A stretch of 47,654 bases of DNA, taken from assembly GCA_011390515.1 (NCBI GenBank), contig JAABSJ010000019.1:1-47654 (forward strand), in the 5' to 3' direction. This stretch comes from Oscillatoria sp. Lineage in GTDB: Bacteria; Cyanobacteriota; Cyanobacteriia; Cyanobacteriales; Laspinemataceae. The position numbers were made by a program, and so were the translations under genes. Below the pieces are notes generated by a model. That model was not told the origin of the DNA. It saw nothing but the letters and a program-made list of their open reading frames with translations, and ran no database searches. Shown piece by piece: positions 17,801 through 25,836 of the stretch; within the stretch, counting starts at the first letter, position 1, and every line of letters starts with the position of its first letter.

Positions 17801-19586
17801 AAATTGCACAATTGACGCCTATCAGGTTAGGAACGCCATTCAAGTTTGCTTTTAAAATCTGAAAAACGGCAGGGTTGGCTTCGATAAATAAGACCTTATT
17901 GATGCCAATTTTCTGATAATTTTTGAGTTCTTCTCCTTCATTAGCCCCTACATGAATGACTCCCCGAGGGGTGATAGAATGCTCCTCTAAGAGTTGGGAT
18001 AAATCCAACATTTTGGGGTCAGGAGTGGAATTTGCAGGACTAGAGGGAATCTCCAGTTTGAGAGAATCTTGGGGAGTCTTCTGGGGATAAAGACTAGAAA
18101 TAAACCCTTCCAACTCATCTAAATTCAGGGAATTAGATAAAAGAGTTGTACAAATTTGAGGGAAACTTTTAACCACGGAAAACGTTTGAATCGGTTCGAC
18201 TAAGGACCGATTAATGGTGGCAAAGGGTCCGGGTACATCATGGAGAACAACCACCCCTTGATCCGCTAATAAGGTATGGGCTAGTTCTAAACAGATATTG
18301 CGAACGGGACAACCGGGATAAGTACGCCCTTTGATGGTTACTTCGTCCTGGCGATCGCCTGCATCAACAAAGATAATATCAAAATAGCCAGGACCATATT
18401 TCAGGGGATATTCGCAATACTCTAAAATCTCGGATTCAGTCCAGCAATGTCCCCCTAAATAGGCTTTTCCTTCTTCACTTTTAACTTCAATTAATCGATA
18501 GTCAATGTCGATATCGATATCTTGAGCAGATTCGACAATAGGCGCAAATTTTTCATACCATCCCGCATTGTCTTCGACAGACACGATTTGCTGACAGACT
18601 AATGATTTGATAAACTGCTCGGTGTTACATCCAGGTCCATACTCTAAGACGCGCAACGGACGACGTTTTATTTTGTACTGATGAATGATGACATAAGGCA
18701 GAATATATTTAAAGGAATGGACAATTTTAGAGGAACCTAAATCGACCAAACTTTTCGCTAATTTGTTAGAATAGTTAAGATAAGGCTGACAAATGGAGTC
18801 TAAGTTAATTTGGGAGGTGATGTGGCGAGTTTTGCAGGCGATCGCATTGCCGACATGGGACAGGGGATGAAAAATCTCTGCAAAATTAGTAATCTCTTGC
18901 AGCGCAAAAGAGCAGGGACGGGGTAACTCCCGGTCAATTAGCAGTAACCATTCATATCCTAGGGCTTTTAGGACCTCTAAACAATCCAGGGTACTCTGAA
19001 AATATTTGGGGTTCCATCCCCCTTCCTGACTCTGGCGATCGCCTCCCCCACCATATTCAAATTGCACCAAACTCGGTAAACTTTGGGCAGGAATCTCCCG
19101 CAGTCCATTAATAATCCCAAATTCACTGCCTTCTGTATCAACTTTTAAAAGAGAAATCCGTTCAATTCCCCGATTTTGTAGTAAAGTTTTTAAAGTAAAT
19201 GCAGGTACATTCAGGCTGGCGGGGGTTCTCCTCTGACTGGGAGACTCAGACTGTTGCGGGTTAACCACTCCCCACCAATCCGGATTTAAGGAGTTCAAAT
19301 TGACATTAATCTGACCTTGGTATTCCCCCAAATACAGGGTGACTTCCCCATTTTTTTCAGCGATCGCCGCTTGTTCCAGGGGGACATTCAACCGCTGACA
19401 AGTAACCCGTAGTTCCTCTGCCGGGGCGGGTTCCACCGCTAAAGTGGGAAACCCTGCCTTGACAAAATCCACAAAATAATAATCCTGGGTTCCTACCCCA
19501 ATTTCAATCGCCGTCCCCTGACGGTTTGGATCTAAAATTGTGGCAAAGGTCGTCATTAACTGTCGCGAACAAGCCTCAAACTTCAT
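14844..19586 (-). CDS. Giant fusion: FkbM MTase - SAM MTase-like - FkbM MTase - GT11 - GT41-like
   Basis: This 1580-aa cytoplasmic protein is a string of at least five glycan-modifying modules. Module 1 (about 1-255) is an FkbM methyltransferase (TAIEIGVGTQDYY, LLKVDTEGSEFGII). Module 2 (about 275-480) is Rossmann-like (VLEYGPGCNTEQFI, FDIIFVDAGDRQDE). Module 3 (about 530-725) is a second FkbM domain (GVIHVGANEGEEL, LLNLDIQGAEFLAL). Module 4 (about 732-1005) resembles GT11 alpha-1,2-fucosyltransferases (LGTNGRFANQLFQYGF, IVGLHIRLKDYGFSYF). Module 5 (about 1010-1580) is a helical region plus a GT41/SPINDLY-type domain (KIRLGILQHNFF, ILVLYPFG, ADLYLDAYPDTGDLSLVDPL). It shares module 5 with the 1262-aa protein at 29867. 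One chain could carry out several consecutive transfers and O-methylations. ATG 19586 or 19556 could be used. Confidence 0.88.
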   Translation of the reverse strand: MKFEACSRQLMTTFATILDPNRQGTAIEIGVGTQDYYFVDFVKAGFPTLAVEPAPAEELRVTCQRLNVPLEQAAIAEKNGEVTLYLGEYQGQINVNLNSLNPDWWGVVNPQQSESPSQRRTPASLNVPAFTLKTLLQNRGIERISLLKVDTEGSEFGIINGLREIPAQSLPSLVQFEYGGGGDRQSQEGGWNPKYFQSTLDCLEVLKALGYEWLLLIDRELPRPCSFALQEITNFAEIFHPLSHVGNAIACKTRHITSQINLDSICQPYLNYSNKLAKSLVDLGSSKIVHSFKYILPYVIIHQYKIKRRPLRVLEYGPGCNTEQFIKSLVCQQIVSVEDNAGWYEKFAPIVESAQDIDIDIDYRLIEVKSEEGKAYLGGHCWTESEILEYCEYPLKYGPGYFDIIFVDAGDRQDEVTIKGRTYPGCPVRNICLELAHTLLADQGVVVLHDVPGPFATINRSLVEPIQTFSVVKSFPQICTTLLSNSLNLDELEGFISSLYPQKTPQDSLKLEIPSSPANSTPDPKMLDLSQLLEEHSITPRGVIHVGANEGEELKNYQKIGINKVLFIEANPAVFQILKANLNGVPNLIGVNCAISNVNGTATLHVTSMDAASSILPLKRVKEYYPEIQETYQIQVQCKTLDTLLEELGLNPGDFNLLNLDIQGAEFLALQGAKNLLQHIEAINTEVNYEELYEGAQLIDQIDELLAESDFERVATVTPYHPSWGDAFYVKKPLITLSTLGTNGRFANQLFQYGFLKLYAQTHHLRIETPEWIGQYLFGHQDPPLSKNLPEVKDVSTRADDSPILQRETPLKNVDIWGYFQFHTQYYAQYRDEFSRLFEPVLEVKQQLDPVRDRLLSQGKTIVGLHIRLKDYGFSYFFIAPLVWYKTWLAQIWNTLEQPVLFIASDEPEKVLPHFAEYQPVTAKSLGADLPKADFYPDFYLLSHCDILAISNSTFSFVASMLNRRGTCFMRPQLSAQSLIPYDPWNSAPILHDAKVPRKYEPACLRPLREQIADRWLSLTGEPLKLSYLSGVGIDAKILLDKGVKNEPLTDSERELVQRLISEISPRLDQPKAMQSLLVAMLYRDAYQLPLPYNGAAIPKWFFADFWRFLFAAPSAFSELGEPEQYCHYIQGVVNYLHSLMVQNPHSELWRYMALCFIQSHNFKALSAWEGNGLEIAQKRGEILELTLKNLGQPLDYDCPPRPASREKIRLGILQHNFFAAKETVVTLAAFEHLDRQKFEVRLYAIASQETPLQQTCQNCADSLVKLPQKLREQVEKIRGDELDILLVGSDIANNTNAIALLACHRLARIQCTGAWVPTTTGLRQMDYYITGDLMAGPNFQDYYQERVVTVEGSGLCFARPQTRAQQPIQSQRNRWGTAEKTVIFISGASTNKIGPQIRETWAKILAAVPHSILVLYPFGAMGAKFYRTSPYDNQTRMVFEGYGIDPRRFVVIEQLNSLEELKDCLQQADLYLDAYPDTGDLSLVDPLEVGLPMVVREGEAPQTRRSPALLRELQLGEWIAQSESAYIDLAVSLGTNPQRREQYRQQLHQGSQNTGPYLDTRAYSAKIGALLEKLAQQQI

Positions 19587-19608
19587 CGGATTAAAGCCTA
19601 AAATTTCT

Positions 19609-20478
19609 ATGCGGATCCTATTTACCCTGGCTCACTTTTTCAACCCGGATGGGATTGGCAAATATGGTGCTCAACGCAACGATCCCAACTCGCGCATTCA
19701 AGCCCTCACCCAAAACCTCACCGCATTGCACCAGTTATTTGGAAACTCCCAGTATGCCACGGATTATGCCAACCGGGTTGCGATCGGCGCCAATCAATCC
19801 CTACAGACTGACATTGAGATTGTGATTTGCACGACCCAAGGCTACCATATTCTCGATCGCCTGCCTCTGCCTGCCCATTTATGGACCCATCACCCCACGG
19901 ATGCCGAACCCCTACTGCTGGGATTTGAATGTCAGGCACTCTTGAAAGACCGCTTAGGCGGGTATGATTATTACTGTTTTCTGGAAGATGACCTGATTTT
20001 GCAAGACCCCTGGTTTTTTATCAAGCTGAATTGGTTTACCCAACAAGCAGGCGATCGCCATCTCCTCCAACCCAACCGCTATGAACAATCTACCCACCCC
20101 GGCATCGGCAAAACTTACATCGATGGGGAACTGCACCCCAAAATTACCGCCCCCTATCAAAATGTTCACGAAAACCCTCAACTTACTGGCATGATTATGG
20201 GGCAATCTGTCACCTTTAAACGCACCGGCAATCCCCATTCGGGCTGTTATTTCTTAAATGCCCGACAGATGGAATCCTGGGTGCAGCAACCCTATTTTTT
20301 AGACCGAGATACTCGATTTGTCGGTCCTTTGGAAAGTGCGGCGACTCTGGGGATTATGCGGACATTTAAGGTTTATAAACCGGCACCTGCGATGGCTAAT
20401 TTTTTGGAAGTGGAGCATTTTGGGAGGGTTTGGAGTGAAAAAATTAGGAAGTTGGTGAGGTGGGAGGGGGAGGGGTGA
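19609..20478 (+). CDS. Conserved protein with GT-A-like EDD motif (paralog 1)
   Basis: I do not recognise an assigned function. This 289-aa protein starts [15 protein letters not shown]. It contains [20 protein letters not shown] and then [20 protein letters not shown] near residues 125-145, which reads like the nucleotide-sugar and metal site (D/E-D-D) of a GT-A glycosyltransferase. [20 protein letters not shown] follows near 230-250. There is no signal peptide or TM. A clear paralog lies at 22684-23550, and a methyltransferase-GT fusion sits between them, so a glycan role is likely (inference). ATG 19609 is preferred over a longer frame from 19540 because it matches the paralog's start. Only 22 bases separate it from the start of the divergent 1580-aa gene. 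Confidence 0.75.
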   Translation: MRILFTLAHFFNPDGIGKYGAQRNDPNSRIQALTQNLTALHQLFGNSQYATDYANRVAIGANQSLQTDIEIVICTTQGYHILDRLPLPAHLWTHHPTDAEPLLLGFECQALLKDRLGGYDYYCFLEDDLILQDPWFFIKLNWFTQQAGDRHLLQPNRYEQSTHPGIGKTYIDGELHPKITAPYQNVHENPQLTGMIMGQSVTFKRTGNPHSGCYFLNARQMESWVQQPYFLDRDTRFVGPLESAATLGIMRTFKVYKPAPAMANFLEVEHFGRVWSEKIRKLVRWEGEG

Positions 20479-20504
20479 ACCACGGATTACACGGATTTTC
20501 ACGG
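20475..20504. repeat. 30-bp dispersed repeat overlapping a stop codon
   Basis: The sequence GTGAACCACGGATTACACGG... covers the TGA stop of the preceding gene. Its reverse complement recurs with about five mismatches at 39951-39980, downstream of the DUF3386 gene. Confidence 0.75.
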
Positions 20505-20527
20505 AAAGAGATTTAGAGAAGAAATTT

Positions 20528-22246
20528 ATGACTGATTTTGATTATTATGACCGGGTGAATCCGGATTTGTTGAAGGTTTTACCGGCGGATGCGGCGGTGA
20601 TTATTGAGGTAGGTTGTGGTGCCGGGGCGATGGGGATGCAATATAAGCGGATTAATCCTCATGGCCGTTATATTGGGGTGGAAATTAATCAGGAAGCGGC
20701 AGCGCTGGCGGCGCAACGGTTGGATGAGGTAATTGTTGCGAATGTGGAGGATTTGGAGGATGAGCGGTTACAGTTTGAGGCGGGGTCGGTTGATTGTTTG
20801 GTGTATGGAGATGTGTTGGAACATTTGGTTGATCCGTGGCGGGTTCTCCAGCATCAGGTGAAATGGTTGAAGGATGAGGGTCAAGTGTTGGCTTGTATTC
20901 CGAATATTCAACATTGGACGGCGATTGTTAATTTATTGCGGGGGAGTTGGGAGTATCAGGACCAAGGGTTACTCGATCGCACTCATTTACGGTTTTTTAC
21001 TTTAGATGAGGTGAAAAAGTTATTCTTACAAGCGGGGTTACAGAGTTATGAAATTCAAACTCGCGGACGAAAACCTCCGGCGTTTCAACAGTTCCAGCAG
21101 TTAATGGCCCCGGTGGTTCAAGGGTTAGGAATTGACCCGCAAACGTTTGAGACTCAGACGGGGGCGATTCAATATGTGGTGAGAGGAATTAAGTCGGAAG
21201 TACCGCCGAGACGGTTGTTAATTCAAACGATTATTATGGCCCCGACGGGATGCGATCGCCCTCGGGTATTGGAACCCGATCGCCTGAGTGCGACGATTCC
21301 GGGGGTGCGAACTCTCTCGGAGGTGCGATCGGCTAATGTGAATGCTGCACTCCCTCAAGAGGAAAAAGTATTTATCTGGCAGCGCACGATTATGGACTAT
21401 CCCGAGGATGTGGTCAAACTCAAACAATTGTTGCAATTAGGCTATTTAATTATTGCCGAAATTGATGATGACCCCCTGCGCCGTCCGGAATATGAAAAGA
21501 ATCTGTTTCTGAGTTATCGCGGTTGTCACGGTGTGCAAACTTCTACGGAACCCTTGGCTGATTTTTTACGCCAATATAATCCCAATGTGGCAGTCTTTAA
21601 AAATCAATTGGGCTATTTACCACCGAAACGAACCTATTCTGAAGACCAAACTTGTACTATTTTTTTCGGGGCGCTCAATCGCGAGGCGGATTGGCAACCG
21701 ATTATGCCGGAGTTGAATCGGGTTCTGCAAAAATACCAGAAACAGGTCCGGGTAAAAGTGCTGCACGATCGCCAGTTTTTTGAGCAGTTGCAGGTCAAGC
21801 ATAAAGAGTTTTTACCCTTCTCTCCTTATGAAACCTATCAGGAGGTGTTGCATAGTTGTGATGTGGCGCTGCTGCCTTTGACGCCGACTCGGATTAATAG
21901 TATGAAGTCGGATTTAAAGTTTCTGGAATGTGCTGGTCATGGTGTGGCGGTGGTGGCGAGTCCCACAGTCTATGAAAACACAATTATTGAGGGAGAAACG
22001 GGGTTAATTTATCGAGCTGAGGGGGAGTTTGGTCAAAAATTAGAATCTTTAATCCGGGATCTGGATTTGCGGAGGGGTTTAGGGCAGAATGCTTATCAGT
22101 GGGTGGCTGAAAATCGCTTGCTCTCGCAGCATTATCGGGAACGTCACCAGTGGTATTTGTCCCTGCGCGATCGCCTCCCTCAGTTGAATCAGGAATTGCG
22201 CGATCGCTTACCGGAGTTGTTTGATGCAACACCCGGCGGGGGTTAA
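20528..22246 (+). CDS. SAM-dependent methyltransferase fused to GT4-like glycosyltransferase
   Basis: This 572-aa protein has two parts. Residues about 1-225 form a class I methyltransferase: [17 protein letters not shown] binds [20 protein letters not shown] is the post-motif II region, and [14 protein letters not shown] follows, as in many surface-sugar methyltransferases. Residues about 230-572 form a GT-B-like glycosyltransferase, with [49 protein letters not shown], a donor site around [27 protein letters not shown], and [12 protein letters not shown]. It lies 49 bases after paralog 1 on the same strand and before paralog 2, so the three may form a unit. Its last residues, TPGGG, are encoded by the first unit of a 34-bp tandem repeat, suggesting the repeat changed the 3' end. 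Confidence 0.88.
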   Translation: MTDFDYYDRVNPDLLKVLPADAAVIIEVGCGAGAMGMQYKRINPHGRYIGVEINQEAAALAAQRLDEVIVANVEDLEDERLQFEAGSVDCLVYGDVLEHLVDPWRVLQHQVKWLKDEGQVLACIPNIQHWTAIVNLLRGSWEYQDQGLLDRTHLRFFTLDEVKKLFLQAGLQSYEIQTRGRKPPAFQQFQQLMAPVVQGLGIDPQTFETQTGAIQYVVRGIKSEVPPRRLLIQTIIMAPTGCDRPRVLEPDRLSATIPGVRTLSEVRSANVNAALPQEEKVFIWQRTIMDYPEDVVKLKQLLQLGYLIIAEIDDDPLRRPEYEKNLFLSYRGCHGVQTSTEPLADFLRQYNPNVAVFKNQLGYLPPKRTYSEDQTCTIFFGALNREADWQPIMPELNRVLQKYQKQVRVKVLHDRQFFEQLQVKHKEFLPFSPYETYQEVLHSCDVALLPLTPTRINSMKSDLKFLECAGHGVAVVASPTVYENTIIEGETGLIYRAEGEFGQKLESLIRDLDLRRGLGQNAYQWVAENRLLSQHYRERHQWYLSLRDRLPQLNQELRDRLPELFDATPGGG

Positions 22247-22411
22247 AAACCTGTGGGTGGCACCAACCGGCGGGGGTGGCACCAACCGGCGGGGGTTAAA
22301 ACCCTGTGGGTGGCACCAACCGGCGGGGGTTAAAAACCTGTGGGTGGCACCAACCGGCAGGGGTTAAAAACCTGTGGGTGGCACCAACCGGCAGGGGTTA
22401 AAACCCCCGCC
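22234..22411. repeat. 34-bp tandem repeat array
   Basis: Units beginning CGGC(G/A)GGGGTTAAAAACC and ending GGGTGGCACCAAC start at 22234, 22287, 22321 and 22355. A 19-base deleted unit lies at 22268-22286 and a partial last unit at 22389-22411. The first unit encodes the C-terminus and stop codon of the upstream gene. Confidence 0.92.
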
Positions 22412-22513
22412 TAATAGCTAAAGTCGGTTGAAACCGACTGAAAACACCACGAGATAAGACTTTTAGTCGGTTTTAACCGACTTTAGCTATTAGCTGGGGG
22501 ATTTATCCCCCAG
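22411..22513. repeat. Large imperfect hairpin plus small perfect hairpin
   Basis: Arms 22412-22439 and 22465-22492 (28 bases, one mismatch) begin TAATAGCTAAAGTCGGTT and mirror it. Each arm contains its own small palindrome of the GTCGGTTTNAACCGAC type. It is followed at once by a perfect 9-base stem CTGGGGGAT/ATCCCCCAG at 22494-22513. It could end transcripts of the upstream gene, but lacks a T-run. Confidence 0.85.
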
Positions 22514-22608
22514 CGGGTGTTGCCACTTGCCAAACGGTCAGATGTGTCCCTTTTCAGACCCGGATTTTGGGATTAATCACACAATTTGTCAAAAACCTAG
22601 CGGTGTAA

Positions 22609-22668
22609 CTCCCCCCTCTCCCCCATCCACAAATAACCAATGACCAATGACCAATGACCAATGACCCC
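22609..22668. repeat. Heptamer tract (CCAATGA)n with C-rich lead-in
   Basis: Four CCAATGA heptamers follow a CTCCCCCATC stretch just before paralog 2. It is the same two-motif pairing as at 10359-10531 (inverted) and 23553-23645. Confidence 0.8.
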
Positions 22669-22683
22669 TCTAAATTTACATCT

Positions 22684-23550
22684 ATGAAAATACTGGTCAC
22701 GATCGCGCATTATTTCAATCCCGATGGCGGAGGGAAACATGGATCTCTGAGCAAAGACCCGCGATCGCGGATTGTGGCATTGAGTCAGTCTTTAACCCAC
22801 TTGGGCGCAATTTTAGGGAAATATCAAGGGTTGCTGGATATCGCTAAATCTGTAGCAGTCCCGGCGAATCAGGGTCAATCCTTGCAGATTGACATCGTGA
22901 TTTGTACAACTCAAAACTGTCATGTTTTAGAGGAGTTGCCGGTTCCCAATCAGATTTACCGCCATCACGCCACCCAAGTCGAACCCTTGATGCTGGGGTT
23001 TGAGTGTCACGCCCTGTTGCGGGATAGTTTGGGTCGCTATGATTATTATTGCTATTTGGAAGATGACTTAATCCTCCATGACCCCTGGTTTTTTATTAAA
23101 TTAAACTGGTTTTCCTCCCAAGCGGGAGATTTGAATCTGTTGCAACCGAATCGCTATGAAATCGCGCCTCCGGGTCGGGTGGGTAAGGTCTATATTGATG
23201 GGGATTTATTACCCCGAGCAACAGCCCAGTTTCAGAAGGTAGAGGACCGCCCAGAGTTGAAGGGCAATATCATGGAGCAACCTGTAGTCTTCCAACGGGC
23301 GCTTAATCCCCATTCTGGATGCTTTTTTCTGAATGCCAAACAGATGGCTTATTGGGCTTCCCAGCCTTATTTTTTAGACCGCGATACCCGTTTTATCGGT
23401 CCATTGGAAAGCGTCGCCACTCTCGGCATCATGCGCACCTTTAGAATCTATAAACCCAGTCCCGCTTATGCCAGTTTCCTGGAGATTCAGCACTTTGGCA
23501 CCGCATTTCTCAACCTAATCGGTCGAGGCATTAATATCTCCCCCGGATAA
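22684..23550 (+). CDS. Conserved protein with GT-A-like EDD motif (paralog 2)
   Basis: This 288-aa protein is a clear paralog of the product at 19609. It starts MKILVTIAHYFNPDGGGKHG and carries [40 protein letters not shown] and [20 protein letters not shown] at matching positions. No function is assigned. The EDD in a hydrophobic strand context suggests a GT-A fold. No TM or signal peptide is seen. ATG 22684 aligns with paralog 1; the longer frame from 22654 is encoded by the heptamer repeat and is not credible. Retention of two diverged copies around a methyltransferase-GT gene suggests they act on different donors or acceptors (inference). Confidence 0.75.
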   Translation: MKILVTIAHYFNPDGGGKHGSLSKDPRSRIVALSQSLTHLGAILGKYQGLLDIAKSVAVPANQGQSLQIDIVICTTQNCHVLEELPVPNQIYRHHATQVEPLMLGFECHALLRDSLGRYDYYCYLEDDLILHDPWFFIKLNWFSSQAGDLNLLQPNRYEIAPPGRVGKVYIDGDLLPRATAQFQKVEDRPELKGNIMEQPVVFQRALNPHSGCFFLNAKQMAYWASQPYFLDRDTRFIGPLESVATLGIMRTFRIYKPSPAYASFLEIQHFGTAFLNLIGRGINISPG

Positions 23551-23552
23551 AA

Positions 23553-23645
23553 AAGCCCCATCCCCCCATCCCCCCCATCAACCAACGACAAATGACCAAG
23601 GACCAATGACAAATGACAAATGACCAATAACAAATAACAAATGAC
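23553..23645. repeat. C-rich stretch and CAAATGA/CCAATGA heptamers
   Basis: A CCCCATCCCCCCATC stretch is followed by about eight degenerate (C)AAATGAC/CCAATGAC heptamers, directly after paralog 2 and before the RTX terminator. Confidence 0.8.
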
Positions 23646-23650
23646 CCCCA

Positions 23651-23685
23651 ATAAAAGAGCCACAGATGTTATTCATCTGTGGCTC
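23651..23685 (-). terminator. Rho-independent terminator of the RTX gene
   Basis: Arms GAGCCACAGATG (23657-23668) and CATCTGTGGCTC (23674-23685) pair perfectly around a 5-base loop. Read on the minus strand the stem is followed by TTTTATT, giving a classic intrinsic terminator 31 bases past the RTX stop. Confidence 0.88.
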
Positions 23686-23715
23686 AATCATTACGAGGCG
23701 TTTATCTTAAGCGCC

Positions 23716-25836
23716 TTAGAACAGGAATATGTCATTCCGGGTAACCTCACCCGTCTGGATGACAGCAATGGTTACTATGTCAGCGGTATTGGCTCGGTCA
23801 GTCACGCCCGCACCATTTTTATCCCAGAGCAAGAAACCGCCTGCATCTTGGGCGTCGAAGATGATCGCCGAAGTGGAGGCATTTCCACTAATCAGGTTCT
23901 CAAAGCTACCCGTGTAGGTCGTAGTTTTATTGGTAGAGAAGAAGTCGATGTTGGTCCGGAGTCCAGCGATCGCCTCGGGGTCTAAACCAAAGCCGGAAAG
24001 GTTCAGGTAGATTTTATCCCGACCACGCTCAAATGTGGTGATGGTATCACCCGTGGTAGCCGTTCCTGCGGTAGGATCAGTGGTACCTTCGGGGACACCT
24101 TCACGGGCATCCAGAATACTGGTGAAGAGGAAGTTATCGGCTGCACCAGAGGTACCAATCAGGCTGTCTGCACCCCAGAACCCTTCCAGGGTATCCACTC
24201 CTGGACTATCTGCCCGGAGGGTATCTCCGTCCACACTCCCCGTGAGGAAGTCATTACCGCTACCGCCCATCAGGGTGTCACTAGCCTTACCGGCAACCAG
24301 CACGTTATCGCCGGAAACAGCCATCAGCAGGTTTCCACCATTACCGTTGCGGGCGTCGAGGGAGTCATTGCCTTCGCCACCGATTAAGGTGCTGTTTGTG
24401 GCAGTCGGTCCAAGGAGCAGGGTATCGTTGCCTTTGTCCCCAGACAAATAGGAACTGACTCCCGCTGCGGTGATGTAATCGTTATCTTGACCCCCGTACA
24501 GGGTCACAGCTTCGGCGGCACCACCAATCAGGGTGTCGTTCCCTTGGTTACCAAAGCCCATGCTGGAACCTCCACTGAGGGATAAGTAGTCCAGATTGTT
24601 TCCGGCGATCGTGTCGTTGTCTTCGATGTTGCCACCATATAAGGTATCGCGAGTATTGCTACTGAGGAGAGTATCGTTACCTTTATCTCCATACAGGAGG
24701 TTGGTACCGCCACCTGCGGTTACAGTGAGCCCATCGACTAGGGAGACACCGGAAACCACGGTGTCATTATCTTGTCCACCATATAAGGTGCTGCGAGAGA
24801 ACCCGGTGGTTTCTAAGTAGTCCGTGCCAGTATTCCCGAACACCAGGACTTGACTGCCTCGGTTGAACAGGGAGTCATCTCCCTCTGCACCCCACATGGT
24901 CTGACGTCCGCGATCGCCCCCGTAGGAGTAGACGTAATCGTTCCCGGTACCGCCGTTTAACCAGTTGTTGCGAGGGAAGCCAGCGAGTGCGCTTCGCGCC
25001 CCGACTACGGTGTTCACCCCATCGGTTTCTAACCCGAGTTCTCCGGTAGCACTGGCACTGAGCATGAACAGGGAGTCATTTCCTTCACCCCCGAACAGGC
25101 TGTCGCGATCGCCAATCCCAAAGATGACGTCATTGCCTTTGTCACCGCTGAGATAGTTGCGTCCGGGGTTTCTGGGAACCGCTACGCCTGCGTCTAAAAC
25201 GACGCCCACTCCCAAGCCTGCTGTTGCACCTGCACCAGATGCACCGCCAAATAAGAACGGAGGAACGAAGCCAATACCGGCAATGGTATCCGGAACGAAG
25301 GCTGCGCCTCCACCCCCGGCACCGGAGCCTCCACCTGCGATTTCAATGACCTGGATGGTATCGTCGCCGACACCACCGTAGAGGGTATCTGCACCTAAGC
25401 CGGAGCCACTGATGAAGTCATCCCCGCCGTTTCCAAAGGCGAGGTTGCCCCCCAGACCGTTACCAAAGTTGAAAATATCTTCGCTGTCTTGGTCTCGGTT
25501 TTCGGATTGGTTGTTGGTGCCACCGTAAACCGTGTCGCGACCTAAGCTGCCTCGGGCTTCATACCGATCTTGGCCTAAGTCGCCAAAGAAGACGCTTCCG
25601 CCCCCTTTGCTCACCAAAAAGTCATCGTCTTGACCCCCATACAGGGTGTCTCCTGAGGTGCTAGAGGTCAGGGAATCATTTTCTGTATTCCCAAAAATTA
25701 AACTCCCACCGACGGTATCGGAGGTAATAAAATCGCTTCCCGTTAGGCCCAGAACCGTATCTGCGCCTAGGCCAAACGAAAATAGATCTAGGGTATCGTT
25801 CGGATTTGACGGGGTTGTATCAAGTATTCTAACCAT
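23716..25836 (-). CDS. RTX (hemolysin-type) calcium-binding repeat protein, putative T1SS cargo
   Basis: This 706-aa acidic, Gly/Asp-rich protein carries about ten blocks of GGxGxDxLx nonapeptide repeats between residues 25 and 545 (for example LFGGEGNDSLF, YGGQDNDYITA, LSGDKGNDTLL, LMGGSGNDFLTG). These fold into calcium-loaded beta-rolls after export. A Gly/Ala/Pro-rich low-complexity insert interrupts them near residues 165-230. There is no N-terminal signal peptide. The last about 150 residues form a non-repeat domain (TITTFERGRDKIYLNLSGF) ending in DIFLF, an acidic-hydrophobic tail like known type 1 secretion signals. The start is supported by GAGGAG 11 bases upstream. The HlyD/ABC set 9 kb away with a peptidase-dead C39-like domain is a plausible exporter (inference). 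It could be a surface-layer, motility (oscillin-like) or matrix protein. Confidence 0.9.
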   Translation of the reverse strand: MVRILDTTPSNPNDTLDLFSFGLGADTVLGLTGSDFITSDTVGGSLIFGNTENDSLTSSTSGDTLYGGQDDDFLVSKGGGSVFFGDLGQDRYEARGSLGRDTVYGGTNNQSENRDQDSEDIFNFGNGLGGNLAFGNGGDDFISGSGLGADTLYGGVGDDTIQVIEIAGGGSGAGGGGAAFVPDTIAGIGFVPPFLFGGASGAGATAGLGVGVVLDAGVAVPRNPGRNYLSGDKGNDVIFGIGDRDSLFGGEGNDSLFMLSASATGELGLETDGVNTVVGARSALAGFPRNNWLNGGTGNDYVYSYGGDRGRQTMWGAEGDDSLFNRGSQVLVFGNTGTDYLETTGFSRSTLYGGQDNDTVVSGVSLVDGLTVTAGGGTNLLYGDKGNDTLLSSNTRDTLYGGNIEDNDTIAGNNLDYLSLSGGSSMGFGNQGNDTLIGGAAEAVTLYGGQDNDYITAAGVSSYLSGDKGNDTLLLGPTATNSTLIGGEGNDSLDARNGNGGNLLMAVSGDNVLVAGKASDTLMGGSGNDFLTGSVDGDTLRADSPGVDTLEGFWGADSLIGTSGAADNFLFTSILDAREGVPEGTTDPTAGTATTGDTITTFERGRDKIYLNLSGFGLDPEAIAGLRTNIDFFSTNKTTTYTGSFENLISGNASTSAIIFDAQDAGGFLLWDKNGAGVTDRANTADIVTIAVIQTGEVTRNDIFLF

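Noticed and set aside
22234-22411. 34-bp array as a CRISPR array
   Set aside because: Units are directly adjacent with no spacers between them.
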